Of a DNA stretch of 64,000 nt, positions 1 to 7,919 are shown piece after piece; position 1 is the stretch's first letter, and each line of letters begins with the position of its first letter. The notes beneath the pieces are model-generated. The model was not told the origin of the DNA and searched no databases. It was given only the letters and a program-made list of their open reading frames with translations. This DNA comes from Rhizobium rhizoryzae. Its GTDB lineage: Bacteria > Pseudomonadota > Alphaproteobacteria > Rhizobiales > Rhizobiaceae. The translations under genes were made by a program, and so were the position numbers. The stretch covers positions 2,206,501 through 2,270,500 of the forward strand of contig NZ_CP049250.1 in the NCBI RefSeq assembly GCF_011046895.1, read 5' to 3'.

Positions 1-2
1 CA

Positions 3-1091
3 TTGCAGGCGGAGGCCGAACGGGAGGCAGACGAGCGGCTTCGCCAGGCGACTGGCGCACTGGCCGCGAGCCTTCGCCGACTGGCCGGTGGCGATATGCT
101 GTGCGATATTCATCAGCCTCTTGCGTCACAGTTTGAAAGCCTGCGTGCCGACTTCAACTCCTCCGTGGCTCAGTTGCGTGAAACGCTCAAGGCAGTCGGT
201 TCGACCGTCACTGTCGTTGCAGGAGGGTCTCGCGAGATTTCGGACGCCTCCGACAATCTGGCGCGTCGTACGGAGCAGCAGGCCGCTTCGCTTGAGGAGA
301 CGGCAGCGGCCCTTGAACAAATCACGGCAAACGTCACCTCGACATCGCACCGCACCATTGAGGCGCGCGAGGTTGTCCGCCACGCCCGAAATCAGGCGGA
401 GAAGTCAGGAAGCGTGGTGCGCAATGCCGTGACAGCGATGGAGCGTATCGAGCAGGCCTCGCGTCAAATCAACCAGATCATCAGCGTTATTGACGAGATC
501 GCATTCCAGACCAACCTGCTTGCCCTGAATGCAGGCGTCGAAGCGGCGCGAGCCGGTGAGGCCGGGAAGGGCTTTGCGGTTGTTGCGCAGGAAGTTCGAG
601 AGCTGGCCCAGCGTTCCGCGAATGCGGCAAAGGAAATCAAGGGACTCATCGCCAACTCTACCGCTGCTGTCTCCGAGGGTGTGAAACTTGTCAGCGATAC
701 AGGCCAGGGCCTGACAGCGATTGAGGAGTTGGTGCTGACGATCAACACCCACATGGACGCGATTGCGACCGCTGCGCATGAACAGTCAAGCGGTCTGGCT
801 GAGGTCAACACCGCGGTCAACCATATGGATCAGGCAACGCAGCAAAACGCAGCGATGGTGGAGGAAATGAACGCCGCTGGCGCAGGCCTTGCGGGTGAAA
901 GCCATAAATTGCATGAGTTGATCGCGCGCTTCCAGCTGGTTCAGGCGGGTCCGGGTACGTCATCAGGTTCTGCCTTGCGTCAGGTCGCGAAGACCATGCG
1001 GCAGCCTTCGGCATCGGCAATCCGAAGTGGCGCCGCCGTTTCGGCAATGGGATCGCCAGCAACCGCCTCACAGCATTGGGAAGAATTCTGA
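3..1091 (+). CDS. Methyl-accepting chemotaxis protein, C-terminal part (cut by left window edge)
   Basis: Cytoplasmic signalling half of a chemoreceptor that controls CheA through CheW. The reading frame is open to the left edge, so the N-terminal sensor and membrane segments are missing. About residues 10-65 look like the end of a HAMP-type linker. The rest is the long antiparallel coiled coil, with the conserved hairpin tip (EIAFQTNLLALNAGVEAARA) near residue 165. The protein ends in HWEEF, which resembles the NWETF-type pentapeptide that tethers CheR or CheB in other receptors. The receptor at 46067-48046 ends almost identically. The family assignment is certain; the ligand is unknown. Confidence 0.95.
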   Translation: MQAEAEREADERLRQATGALAASLRRLAGGDMLCDIHQPLASQFESLRADFNSSVAQLRETLKAVGSTVTVVAGGSREISDASDNLARRTEQQAASLEETAAALEQITANVTSTSHRTIEAREVVRHARNQAEKSGSVVRNAVTAMERIEQASRQINQIISVIDEIAFQTNLLALNAGVEAARAGEAGKGFAVVAQEVRELAQRSANAAKEIKGLIANSTAAVSEGVKLVSDTGQGLTAIEELVLTINTHMDAIATAAHEQSSGLAEVNTAVNHMDQATQQNAAMVEEMNAAGAGLAGESHKLHELIARFQLVQAGPGTSSGSALRQVAKTMRQPSASAIRSGAAVSAMGSPATASQHWEEF

Positions 1092-1111
1092 TCTTTGACG
1101 GAAGCAGCGAA

Positions 1112-1139
1112 CATGGGCGGATGGAAGGGTCCGCCCATG
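1112..1139 (+). terminator. Possible terminator after the chemoreceptor gene
   Basis: Perfect 10-bp inverted repeat CATGGGCGGA / TCCGCCCATG with an 8-base loop, 20 bases after the stop codon. Only a short T tract follows, so intrinsic termination is plausible but not certain. Confidence 0.5.
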
Positions 1140-1180
1140 CCCGTTTGGAAAATTAGGCTTGTCATCCTCTGCAATGTCAC

Positions 1181-1196
1181 ATAAAGATATCTTTAT
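1181..1196. promoter_or_regulatory. Palindromic operator candidate for the ArsR-type regulator/metF operon
   Basis: ATAAAGATATCTTTAT is a perfect 16-base palindrome ending 23 bases before the start codon of the ArsR-methyltransferase gene. The TATC is repeated just downstream, extending the AT-rich element. ArsR-family dimers bind such short dyads close to the start and repress. I infer autoregulation of the regulator-metF operon. The arrangement resembles SahR-type control of methionine-cycle genes, in which the regulator responds to S-adenosylhomocysteine; that ligand is a family-based guess. Confidence 0.65.
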
Positions 1197-1219
1197 ATCT
1201 TGATTGTGGTGGATGCGTA

Positions 1220-2239
1220 ATGACCTTGGGTCTCGAAAAGCTGGTGGACGTGCTGAAGACGACGGGTGAAACCACCCGCTTTCGTCTGCTCGTCCTGCTG
1301 TCGGCAGGGGATCTGACGGTCAGCGATATGACCGATATTCTCGGGCAGTCGCAACCACGCATTTCGCGCCATCTGAAGCTGCTGTCGGAAGAGGGGCTTA
1401 TCGAGCGCTACCAGGAAGGCGCATGGGCGTTTTTCCGGTTGAGCCACGAAGGGGAGGCGGCAGCTGTGGTTCGTCAACTGCTGGGGGCCGTCGATCTGTC
1501 GGATCCGGTTCTGGTGCGCGATGGCGAGCGGCTTTCGGACGTAAAGCGGGAGAGAGCCGCGAGAGCACAGGCCTATTTCAGCCGTAACGCTGCCGAATGG
1601 GATGAGTTGCGTCGCCTGCACGTGAGTGACGAGCAGGTGGAAAAAGCGCTGGCGCACTTGATTGGTGACGCGCAGATCGATTCTCTGCTCGATCTCGGCA
1701 CAGGCACCGGCTGGGTACTCCAGCAGCTTCATGCACATTATCGGCGTGCCGTCGGAATTGATGCCAGCCGCGACATGCTGGCTGTTGCCCGCGCCAATCT
1801 CGATCGGGCGGGTATTCTGAAGGCCTCGGTTCGGCACGGCGATATTTTCAACCTGCCAGCGGAAGCGGGCGACTTCGACCTCGTTACCGTCCATCAGGTT
1901 CTGCACTTCCTGGATCAACCCGAAAAGGCCGTGACGGAGGCAGCACGCGTGCTGCGGAGTGACGGTCGTCTGCTGATCGTGGATCTGGCACCGCATACGC
2001 TGGATTATCTGCGCGAAGATCATGCCCACGTTCGGCTCGGTTTCTCGCACCAGACGGTTCAGGAATGGCTGGAAAAAGCGGGTCTCGTCGTCGAAGACAT
2101 TCTGGACCTCAAGCCTGTCGCGACCAAAGGCACGCCTGCACTGACAGTGACGATCTGGCTCGCGCGTGCCCGGAGCGGCGCAGAACCAGCCGCTTCTTCC
2201 AACACCTATGACATACTGAAATCGGAAGCCGCCCAATGA
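1220..2239 (+). CDS. ArsR-family regulator fused to a class I SAM methyltransferase domain (SahR-like)
   Basis: 339 residues with two domains. Residues about 5-85 form an ArsR-type winged helix (SDMTDILGQSQPRISRHLKL recognition region). Residues about 140-260 form a Rossmann methyltransferase fold with motif I LLDLGTGTGWVL and motif II VGIDAS. No metal-binding Cys pair of the ArsR/SmtB metal sensors is visible in the helix-turn-helix region, which fits a metabolite sensor using the methyltransferase fold to bind SAM or SAH. The gene overlaps metF by 4 bases (ATGA), so the two are almost certainly co-translated. The most likely role is control of methionine-cycle genes; a genuine methyltransferase activity cannot be excluded. 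Confidence 0.85.
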   Translation: MTLGLEKLVDVLKTTGETTRFRLLVLLSAGDLTVSDMTDILGQSQPRISRHLKLLSEEGLIERYQEGAWAFFRLSHEGEAAAVVRQLLGAVDLSDPVLVRDGERLSDVKRERAARAQAYFSRNAAEWDELRRLHVSDEQVEKALAHLIGDAQIDSLLDLGTGTGWVLQQLHAHYRRAVGIDASRDMLAVARANLDRAGILKASVRHGDIFNLPAEAGDFDLVTVHQVLHFLDQPEKAVTEAARVLRSDGRLLIVDLAPHTLDYLREDHAHVRLGFSHQTVQEWLEKAGLVVEDILDLKPVATKGTPALTVTIWLARARSGAEPAASSNTYDILKSEAAQ

Positions 2240-3135
2240 CACATCCGGTCCGCCCCGCGCATGACTTTCGCCTGTCTTACGAATTCTTTCCGCCGAAATC
2301 GCCGGAAATGGAGGAGCAGCTTTGGCAGACTGTGGATCAACTGGCGCTCTTCGAGCCGGAGTTTGTATCCGTGACCTATGGGGCAGGCGGAACTACCAAA
2401 AGGCCCACCTTCGCCACGGTCGAACGCCTCATCTCGAAAACGAACCTGCCGACAGCTTCGCATCTGACCTGTGTCGATGCAGATCGTGATGAGACGCATG
2501 ACGTCATCAATGAGCTTCGGGCGATGGGCGTGAAGCATATCGTTGCCTTGCGCGGCGATCCGTCCAGCGGCGTGGGCACCGCCTATGTGCCGCATCCGCA
2601 TGGTTATGAGAATGCGGCAGCGCTTGTCGCGGCCCTGAAGGCGGAAGGTGGTTTCGAAATCTCCGTCTCTGCCTATCCGGAAAAGCACCCGGAAAGCCGG
2701 GACGTGAACGCCGATATCGAGATGCTGAAGCGGAAGGCGGACGCAGGTGCAGATCGCGCGCTGACGCAGTTCTTCTTCGATAATGACGTTTTCGAGCGCT
2801 ACATGGAGCAGGTACGCAAGGCAGGGATTTTGATCCCGGTCGTACCCGGTATCATGCCGATCCAGAACCTGACGCAGCTCAAGCGCTTTGCTAGCCGCTG
2901 TGGTGCCGGTATTCCGGCCTTCCTCGATGCTCGGTTCGAGGGTCTGGACGACAAGCCGGAAGAGCGCGCCAAGGTGGCCGCAGAGGTGGCTGCTGAACAG
3001 ATCCAGGATCTGATGCGACGTGGTCTGGACGAGTTTCACCTCTATACGATGAACCGCGCACCGCTGGTTTCCGCAGTCCTGACCAATCTTGGACGATTGC
3101 CAAAGGAAAAGGCCCAGACCGGGGCGGCGGCCTGA
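2236..3135 (+). CDS. metF: 5,10-methylenetetrahydrofolate reductase
   Basis: 299 residues, the normal length for bacterial MetF. This FAD enzyme reduces methylene-THF to methyl-THF, the methyl donor for methionine synthase. Visible family features are the N-terminal FEFFPPK-like segment (SYEFFPPKSPEMEE), the VTYGAGGT segment, HLTCVDADRDE, and ALRGDP near residue 108. The start overlaps the stop of the ArsR-methyltransferase gene. This places it in a two-gene operon probably governed by the palindrome at 1181-1196. No methionine synthase gene is in the window. Confidence 0.95.
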   Translation: MTHPVRPAHDFRLSYEFFPPKSPEMEEQLWQTVDQLALFEPEFVSVTYGAGGTTKRPTFATVERLISKTNLPTASHLTCVDADRDETHDVINELRAMGVKHIVALRGDPSSGVGTAYVPHPHGYENAAALVAALKAEGGFEISVSAYPEKHPESRDVNADIEMLKRKADAGADRALTQFFFDNDVFERYMEQVRKAGILIPVVPGIMPIQNLTQLKRFASRCGAGIPAFLDARFEGLDDKPEERAKVAAEVAAEQIQDLMRRGLDEFHLYTMNRAPLVSAVLTNLGRLPKEKAQTGAAA

Positions 3136-3302
3136 GCCTTGTTATAGGTGAGGCGCGGCTGCTGCCGGGCCTTCACTTTCCGTGAATGCGCTGCTTTGCA
3201 CGCAGGAACCAATGTCGATCAGTTACCAGTTTCAGGTCGTCATGGGCCTTTGGGCCCGCTTCGATATCCAATAAGGCAGAACCGCAACAGCCTGCCGACA
3301 GT

Positions 3303-3380
3303 TCACATGAATAGCATCGACGCCACAAATACGAACGCTGCACCGACGAGAAGGGCATTGAAGGAATAGGTGCGTCCCAT
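3303..3380 (-). CDS. Very small predicted membrane protein (25 residues)
   Basis: ATG at 3380 is preceded by a near-ideal ribosome binding site, AAGGAGG, spaced 5 bases. The protein begins MGRTYSFNALLVGAAFVF and continues with a hydrophobic stretch, ending in MLFM before TGA. It has one predicted membrane span and a short polar N-terminus. No known family is recognised. The case rests on the strong binding site, the hydrophobic design and an otherwise empty 535-base gap. It stands alone, upstream of and on the same strand as the MltB-type gene. It could still be chance, but the ribosome binding site makes that less likely. Confidence 0.6.
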   Translation of the reverse strand: MGRTYSFNALLVGAAFVFVASMLFM

Positions 3381-3621
3381 GTCTGCCTCCTTGGTTTAAC
3401 GAGTCAAAGATGAGGCATTTGCGTTGAGTTTCAAAGTAAATAATGTGCTGCAATGCGGCGTGAACGACAGGTTAAGGCCCTGATTAAACGTATCAGCAAT
3501 TTGATTTTGCTCTATAAAATTCGTTAGCGATTTTGGTGTGCAAAGCGTTAATGCTCGCGTCGACACTGTTAAAAATCGTCATATTTCGTGACTTTTATTG
3601 CGCTGCAAGAGCAGAAGTTCA
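3381..3621. other. AT-rich intergenic region upstream of the small membrane gene
   Basis: About 240 bases with no gene I can support. The stretch is clearly richer in A/T than its surroundings and carries TTAA motifs, for example TTAA-N8-TTAA around 3472-3487. That spacing is one base off the CtrA pattern. It presumably holds the promoter of the 3303-3380 gene; no clear -35/-10 pair could be assigned. The 3136-3302 stretch after metF likewise shows only a short GGGCC-TTTG-GGCCC hairpin. Confidence 0.4.
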
Positions 3622-3631
3622 ATGAAAATCA

Positions 3632-3662
3632 GGGCCGCTGACGACAGAACATTCAGCGGCCC
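3632..3662 (-). terminator. Terminator after the MltB-type gene
   Basis: Inverted repeat GGGCCGCTGA / TCAGCGGCCC. On the minus strand the hairpin lies 9 bases after the stop codon and is followed by TGATTTTC, a T-rich tail. A rho-independent terminator for the minus-strand lytic transglycosylase is the simplest reading. Confidence 0.7.
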
Positions 3663-3670
3663 GACTGATT

Positions 3671-4879
3671 TCAAAGTGCGTCAAGCAGGGACTGAGTCGG
3701 CCAGCCATCAGCGGGTAAGCCCAGACGTTGTTGCTCCTTTTGAACGGCGACGCGCGTGCCGGATCCGAGAATGCCGTCGATCTTGCCGACGTCATGACCA
3801 CGGGCCTGAAGCTTGGTCTGCAGTGCCTTCATCGTCGCATCATCCATGCCGGGTTCCGGGTTGCCCTTGACATAGGTTGGGGCGCCCGAGAGGCGCGTGG
3901 CGAAATAGGCAGCCGACGTCGTGTAGATGAACGACTGGTTCCATTTCAGGTAGATGCCGAAATTGGGATAGGCAAGGAAAGCCGGTCCTTTGCGCCCCTG
4001 CGGCAGGACAAGCGCCGTCGGCAGATTGCCAAACTTCGTATTCCCATCACGCGGCTTGACGCCAAGCGCGAACCATTCTGAGGCCGGGATTTCATTTCCG
4101 AGGCCGGACTTTTCCCAAGGCAGATTTTCGGGCAGTTCAACTTCCTGCAGCCAGGGTTCGCCAGCCTTGAAGCCCATGCCCTTGATGAAGGCAGCAGCTG
4201 TCAGCACGGCATCGGCGGAACTGGTCTTGACGTTGATATGACCATCGCCGTCTCCATCGACTCCATAATGGATGATGTCGTCCGGCAGCATCTGCACCTG
4301 ACCGATCTCACCTGCCCAGGCGCCGGTGTTGGTCGTCGGGTCAAGATCGCCGTGCTGCACCATCTCGATGAGGGCGATCAACTGCTTGCGGAAGATCTCG
4401 GGACGACGGCAGTCGTGAGAGAGGGTGACGAGAGCATTGCGCGTGTTGAAGTCGCCCTGAACGGCGCCAAAGTCTGTTTCCATGGCCCAGAATGCAGTGA
4501 CAACACCCGGCGCTACGCCGAATTCCTTCTCGACGCGATCAAAGACCGGTGCCATCTGCTTGAGTTTCTGACGCCCGATATCGAGGCGTGCCTGGCTGAC
4601 GGTGCGCTGTGAGAATTCCAAAAAGGTCTGACGGAAGACGCCTTGGGCACGATCGCGCGCAAGAACCTTCGGGTCGATCTGGGCACCGGCGAGAGCCTTG
4701 TCGGCGGCTTCTGCGGGCACGCCCTTGGCGATCGCCTCAGCCTTAACGTCCTTCAGGAAGGCAGCCAGATCGCCGCCGCAGGCAACCGCAGGCTTTGCCT
4801 CCTGCGCCAGCGCAGTGGTGCCCATGAGAGCGGTAAGTGAAGCAGCGAATGCAGCACGGCGAAACAGGGGAAAAGACAT
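3671..4879 (-). CDS. Lytic murein transglycosylase, MltB type, with C-terminal peptidoglycan-binding domain
   Basis: 402 residues from the ATG at 4879, chosen because it begins the signal peptide (MSFPLFRRAAFAASLTALMG, cleavage near ALAQ) and follows a GAGG site. An upstream in-frame ATG would spoil the signal peptide. The SLT_2/MltB domain spans about residues 35-330, with the catalytic Glu in FWAMETDFG. A PG_binding_1 domain occupies the last 60 residues (MKALQTKLQARGHDVGKIDG). It cleaves glycan strands to 1,6-anhydromuropeptides in the periplasm. The signal peptide lacks a lipobox, so it is probably soluble rather than a lipoprotein. Confidence 0.93.
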   Translation of the reverse strand: MSFPLFRRAAFAASLTALMGTTALAQEAKPAVACGGDLAAFLKDVKAEAIAKGVPAEAADKALAGAQIDPKVLARDRAQGVFRQTFLEFSQRTVSQARLDIGRQKLKQMAPVFDRVEKEFGVAPGVVTAFWAMETDFGAVQGDFNTRNALVTLSHDCRRPEIFRKQLIALIEMVQHGDLDPTTNTGAWAGEIGQVQMLPDDIIHYGVDGDGDGHINVKTSSADAVLTAAAFIKGMGFKAGEPWLQEVELPENLPWEKSGLGNEIPASEWFALGVKPRDGNTKFGNLPTALVLPQGRKGPAFLAYPNFGIYLKWNQSFIYTTSAAYFATRLSGAPTYVKGNPEPGMDDATMKALQTKLQARGHDVGKIDGILGSGTRVAVQKEQQRLGLPADGWPTQSLLDAL

Positions 4880-4990
4880 TGGGAAACCTCGTACGGACAG
4901 TCCCCGCCATGTCGGTAATATTTGTGACCAAACAAGGGCAGAGCGCAATTTGACCGCGTTACAACAGGTCACCGGTTGCAGTTCAAGCCC

Positions 4991-5773
4991 TTATTTCGAA
5001 ACGGATGCCACCCAGGCATGCCAGTTCTTCTCGGAGCCCGAAAAGACATTTATATCCGTCTTGCCCGGAACCCCCGGTACGACACCTGTCGAGGTGTATT
5101 GCCAGAAGGACCAACGCCGTGAGTCGTAGATCTTCTGCGGATGGGCGGCAACGGAGCGGACCCAGAAATGATAATTCTGGAAATGCCCGACCAGATTGTC
5201 GCGGTGGAAATCGACGGATGTGTAGATAATGGGCTTCTTGCCGTAATGCGCTTCCAGCCGATCCATGAAACGCTGCATGACCTTGCGAACAGTCTCCGGA
5301 TCGGGGCGCGTCTTGCAGGTTGGCGAGGCAGGGTTCCACTCAACGTCGATGACGGGTGGCAGAAGCGAAGCGCGCTTCGGCACATTCTGGATGAACCAGT
5401 CCGCCTGCTCATCCGGCGTGGAGCAGAAGTAGTAGAAGTGATAGGGCGCGTGCGGTATGCCGGCCGTGGACGCGCCCTTCCAGCTTGCCTCGAAGGCCGG
5501 ATCGATCATGTCCTTGCCTTCGGTTGCCTTGATAAACGCGAAGGATACGCCCGACCGTTTCGCAGTCTGCCAATCGACATTGCCATTCCACTTGGAGACG
5601 TCGATGCCATGGACCTGATGGCGGTCCGGATGGTTGCTGCCGAAATCCTGCGGGTCCAGATCCTGAAACTTCGGCTTGCGGATCGCCGTCGTCTCTATCA
5701 GATCGAAGCTGGCGGATGTGCAGCCGGAAAGAAGAAGAGCCGTGGCCGCAAGGGAAAGCAAAATGCGAGACAT
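4991..5773 (-). CDS. GH25 lysozyme-family lipoprotein
   Basis: 260 residues. The N-terminus MSRILLSLAATALLLSGC is a lipoprotein signal with lipobox LSGC. The GH25 (Chalaropsis-type muramidase) fold follows from about residue 50. It shows the hallmark GIDVSKWNG start, FAFIKATEGKDMIDPAF, and the acidic pair in VIDVEWNP. It should hydrolyse MurNAc-GlcNAc bonds at the inner face of the outer membrane. It is transcribed in the same direction as the upstream btaAB and the downstream MltB-type gene, but the gaps of about 110 bases on each side suggest its own unit. It may be a housekeeping autolysin or cell-separation enzyme. Confidence 0.9.
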   Translation of the reverse strand: MSRILLSLAATALLLSGCTSASFDLIETTAIRKPKFQDLDPQDFGSNHPDRHQVHGIDVSKWNGNVDWQTAKRSGVSFAFIKATEGKDMIDPAFEASWKGASTAGIPHAPYHFYYFCSTPDEQADWFIQNVPKRASLLPPVIDVEWNPASPTCKTRPDPETVRKVMQRFMDRLEAHYGKKPIIYTSVDFHRDNLVGHFQNYHFWVRSVAAHPQKIYDSRRWSFWQYTSTGVVPGVPGKTDINVFSGSEKNWHAWVASVSK

Positions 5774-5885
5774 GGGGTTCCGTCTGGTTCGCGCTCAGGA
5801 TTTCGTCCGGCTTGCCGCGCAAGACAGAACAGTCATTCCTAATTAACCATAACGTCGTAAATTTTTCATGAGCGCAAGAGGGCGC

Positions 5886-6572
5886 TCAAGCGGGTTTATC
5901 GCAAACGCGGCGCCGAACGATGATGTGCCAAGCATAGCCCTGATACAAGCCTTCCACCATCATGTCCGCGCCGAAGCGGCTCAGTCTTTCCTCGACCGCC
6001 TCAGCCAGATTGGCACGGGGCGTGACATGGAAACGTTTCAGCCATGCCTGAAGCGCCTTGCGGAACCAGGCCGGAAGATGCTCCTGCTGGCCGAAATCGA
6101 TGATGTGAAGCGATCCGCCTGGCTTGAGCGCTGCGAGAGACGCTTCAATCGAGGTCTCCCATTCGGGAATCATCGAAAACGCATAGGAGATCAGGATGCG
6201 ATCAAAGCCTGCATCTTCGCCGAATTCCGCTGCGGAAAAGCGAGCCGCGTCTGCGATCCGCAGGTGTGGTTTGTTTCCCAGATGTATGAAAGCCTTCGTG
6301 GTCGAGGCCAGCATCTCCGCCGATATATCGAGGCCGAAGAGGCGGGCTTGCGGATAATGTCTGTCCGCGAGAACGAGATTGCGGCCCGTTCCGCAACCGA
6401 CCTCCAAGAGGCTGCCGTTTGAGGGGATCTGAAGCTGTTCGATCGCCCTGTCGCGGCCGAGCAGATAGTATTTGCGTGTCAGGTCATAGATGTGCCGCTG
6501 ATAGCGATACATGCGATCCATGCGTTGCGCATGATCGCCCAGCGGCTGCGAGAGGTTTTCCAGAGGTGTCAC
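5886..6572 (-). CDS. btaB: BtaB: SAM-dependent N-methyltransferase for diacylglyceryl-homoserine (DGTS synthesis)
   Basis: Class I methyltransferase with motif I LLEVGCGTGRN near residue 48 and LFGLDIS after it. In DGTS biosynthesis BtaB trimethylates the amino group of diacylglyceryl homoserine. I chose the GTG at 6572, which overlaps the btaA stop as GTGA and gives 228 residues. An ATG at 6662 would create a 94-base overlap with btaA. Identification rests on the methyltransferase fold plus the immediate coupling to btaA. Control should come from the btaA promoter. Confidence 0.88.
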   Translation of the reverse strand: MTPLENLSQPLGDHAQRMDRMYRYQRHIYDLTRKYYLLGRDRAIEQLQIPSNGSLLEVGCGTGRNLVLADRHYPQARLFGLDISAEMLASTTKAFIHLGNKPHLRIADAARFSAAEFGEDAGFDRILISYAFSMIPEWETSIEASLAALKPGGSLHIIDFGQQEHLPAWFRKALQAWLKRFHVTPRANLAEAVEERLSRFGADMMVEGLYQGYAWHIIVRRRVCDKPA

Positions 6573-7816
6573 GCGGACCTCACATAGATATGGAAGCCGC
6601 CATAGATCGCGGAACGATCCTGAAGGTTCAGCGCGTGAGACCTCTCTTCCAGATAGGTCCATTGTGCGCGTAACGCCGGAGAAAGGCGGCCTTCAATGAT
6701 GCTCTTTTCTGCCGCTGTTCGAAAAATCACGCGTGCGCCGCCGGTTGCCGTGCGCGAGATCTCCGTCCACAGATCGTTCAATTGTTGATCAGTCATCCAG
6801 TCCTGCGCATCCAGAAGGACATAGCGGTCCACTGAGTCTGCAGGCTTCGACGCCAGAAGCTCCGTGAAGGTGGCGTGGTGCACCTGCACACGGTCCACAT
6901 TCTCGCGGATCGCGGCATGGTTCTCGGCCTTCAGATAGGTTGGCAATGATCCTTCATCGCCAGTTGGATAGCGCCGCATGAAGGCCTGCCAGGCGAAATA
7001 GTTGTCTTTCAGCGGGAAATGACAGGCGAGCTTTTCCAGCCGCTGGCGCAGCACCGGCGCAATGGAACCATCCGTCGCAATGCTTGCCAGTTCATCATAT
7101 TGCTGCGGCGGAATGCCAAGGCCGAAGAGTGAACTCTTGCGGCTGGTGAGCCACTTGATCAGCGGCTTGTCAAAGAGCGGCGCGATCCGGGTATCAAAGA
7201 CATGACGCTGCTCGCGCAGCGATTTGGCGTTTGCCAGTTCCGTCAACTGCACGCAGTGCAGCCGTGCAAGCAGATGGCCAACAGCGATAAAGCGACCGAG
7301 AAGCCCTGTCCGGTAGATGTTGCGCTCGAACACTTCGATGCGACGCTGGCCGTTCCAACGGCGTTTTTGCCAGTAGGTGCGGCTGGTCGCGTCAAGGTTC
7401 TGTGCGATAACCCTGTCGAAGGCTTCGACATTGCCCGAGACATTTTCCATGGCAAGGAAGCGAACGACGTCTGAGTGGCCGGGGAGAGAGCGGAAGGCCG
7501 CAAGCTTCAGCCGGTTCAATGCGATATGGTGTGGGTTGAGATCGACGACATCGATCGAACTCGGGTGGCGTGACAGGTAGGCAAGCATGTTGCAGCCGCC
7601 GGAGCCGATGCAGACGATGGAGTGGCCCGGCGACAATTCCATACCGGCCATATCCACATCCGGGTCTTCCCAGATCTGCGGGTAGACGAGCCCGGAGAAA
7701 AGCAGGCCAAAGAGGCGTTCCGACAATCCGTTTCGGGAAAGCGCCTTGTGTTGAAGCAATGCGTTTTTCAGCTTCCCGTTTTTCAGGAAACCGGCATCCG
7801 GTACCAGTTCTGCCAT
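6569..7816 (-). CDS. btaA: BtaA: S-adenosylmethionine:diacylglycerol 3-amino-3-carboxypropyl transferase
   Basis: 415 residues from the ATG at 7816; an in-frame ATG at 7834 lacks a ribosome binding site. DUF3419/BtaA family: LVYPQIWEDPDVD, then a SAM-binding IVCIGSGGCNMLAYL, and VVDLNPHHIALNRLKL. It transfers the aminocarboxypropyl group of SAM to diacylglycerol, the first step to the phosphorus-free betaine lipid DGTS. Rhizobia make DGTS under phosphate starvation to replace phospholipids. The upstream region holds a candidate PhoB box (7864-7882), and btaB is translationally coupled downstream. The upstream neighbour is a divergent serine hydrolase gene. Confidence 0.93.
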   Translation of the reverse strand: MAELVPDAGFLKNGKLKNALLQHKALSRNGLSERLFGLLFSGLVYPQIWEDPDVDMAGMELSPGHSIVCIGSGGCNMLAYLSRHPSSIDVVDLNPHHIALNRLKLAAFRSLPGHSDVVRFLAMENVSGNVEAFDRVIAQNLDATSRTYWQKRRWNGQRRIEVFERNIYRTGLLGRFIAVGHLLARLHCVQLTELANAKSLREQRHVFDTRIAPLFDKPLIKWLTSRKSSLFGLGIPPQQYDELASIATDGSIAPVLRQRLEKLACHFPLKDNYFAWQAFMRRYPTGDEGSLPTYLKAENHAAIRENVDRVQVHHATFTELLASKPADSVDRYVLLDAQDWMTDQQLNDLWTEISRTATGGARVIFRTAAEKSIIEGRLSPALRAQWTYLEERSHALNLQDRSAIYGGFHIYVRSA

Positions 7817-7863
7817 TTGCGAATCCCGCCTCATGTGGAATTCACATGGCTGTAGACGGGGGC

Positions 7864-7882
7864 TGCTACAGTTTCATGACGA
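7864..7882 (-). promoter_or_regulatory. PhoB-box candidate upstream of btaAB
   Basis: Read on the minus strand, TCGTCATGAAACTGTAGCA matches 13 of 19 positions of the PhoB direct-repeat consensus CTGTCATAAATCTGTCATA, including GTCAT and CTGT in the right register. It lies 47 bases before the btaA start. Phosphate-controlled expression of bta genes is known in rhizobia, which supports the match. The second half-site is degenerate after CTGT. Confidence 0.55.
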
Positions 7883-7919
7883 TGCTAAAAGGCCATCAAA
7901 AGACGATTGGGAGTTTGTT

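Noticed and set aside
3472..3487. TTAA-GGCCCTGA-TTAA as a CtrA site
   Set aside because: The spacer is 8 bases, not 7; no likely target promoter was identified.
5831..5860. TTAACCAT near 5842 as a CtrA site
   Set aside because: Only one half-site fits; no TTAA-like partner at 7-base spacing.
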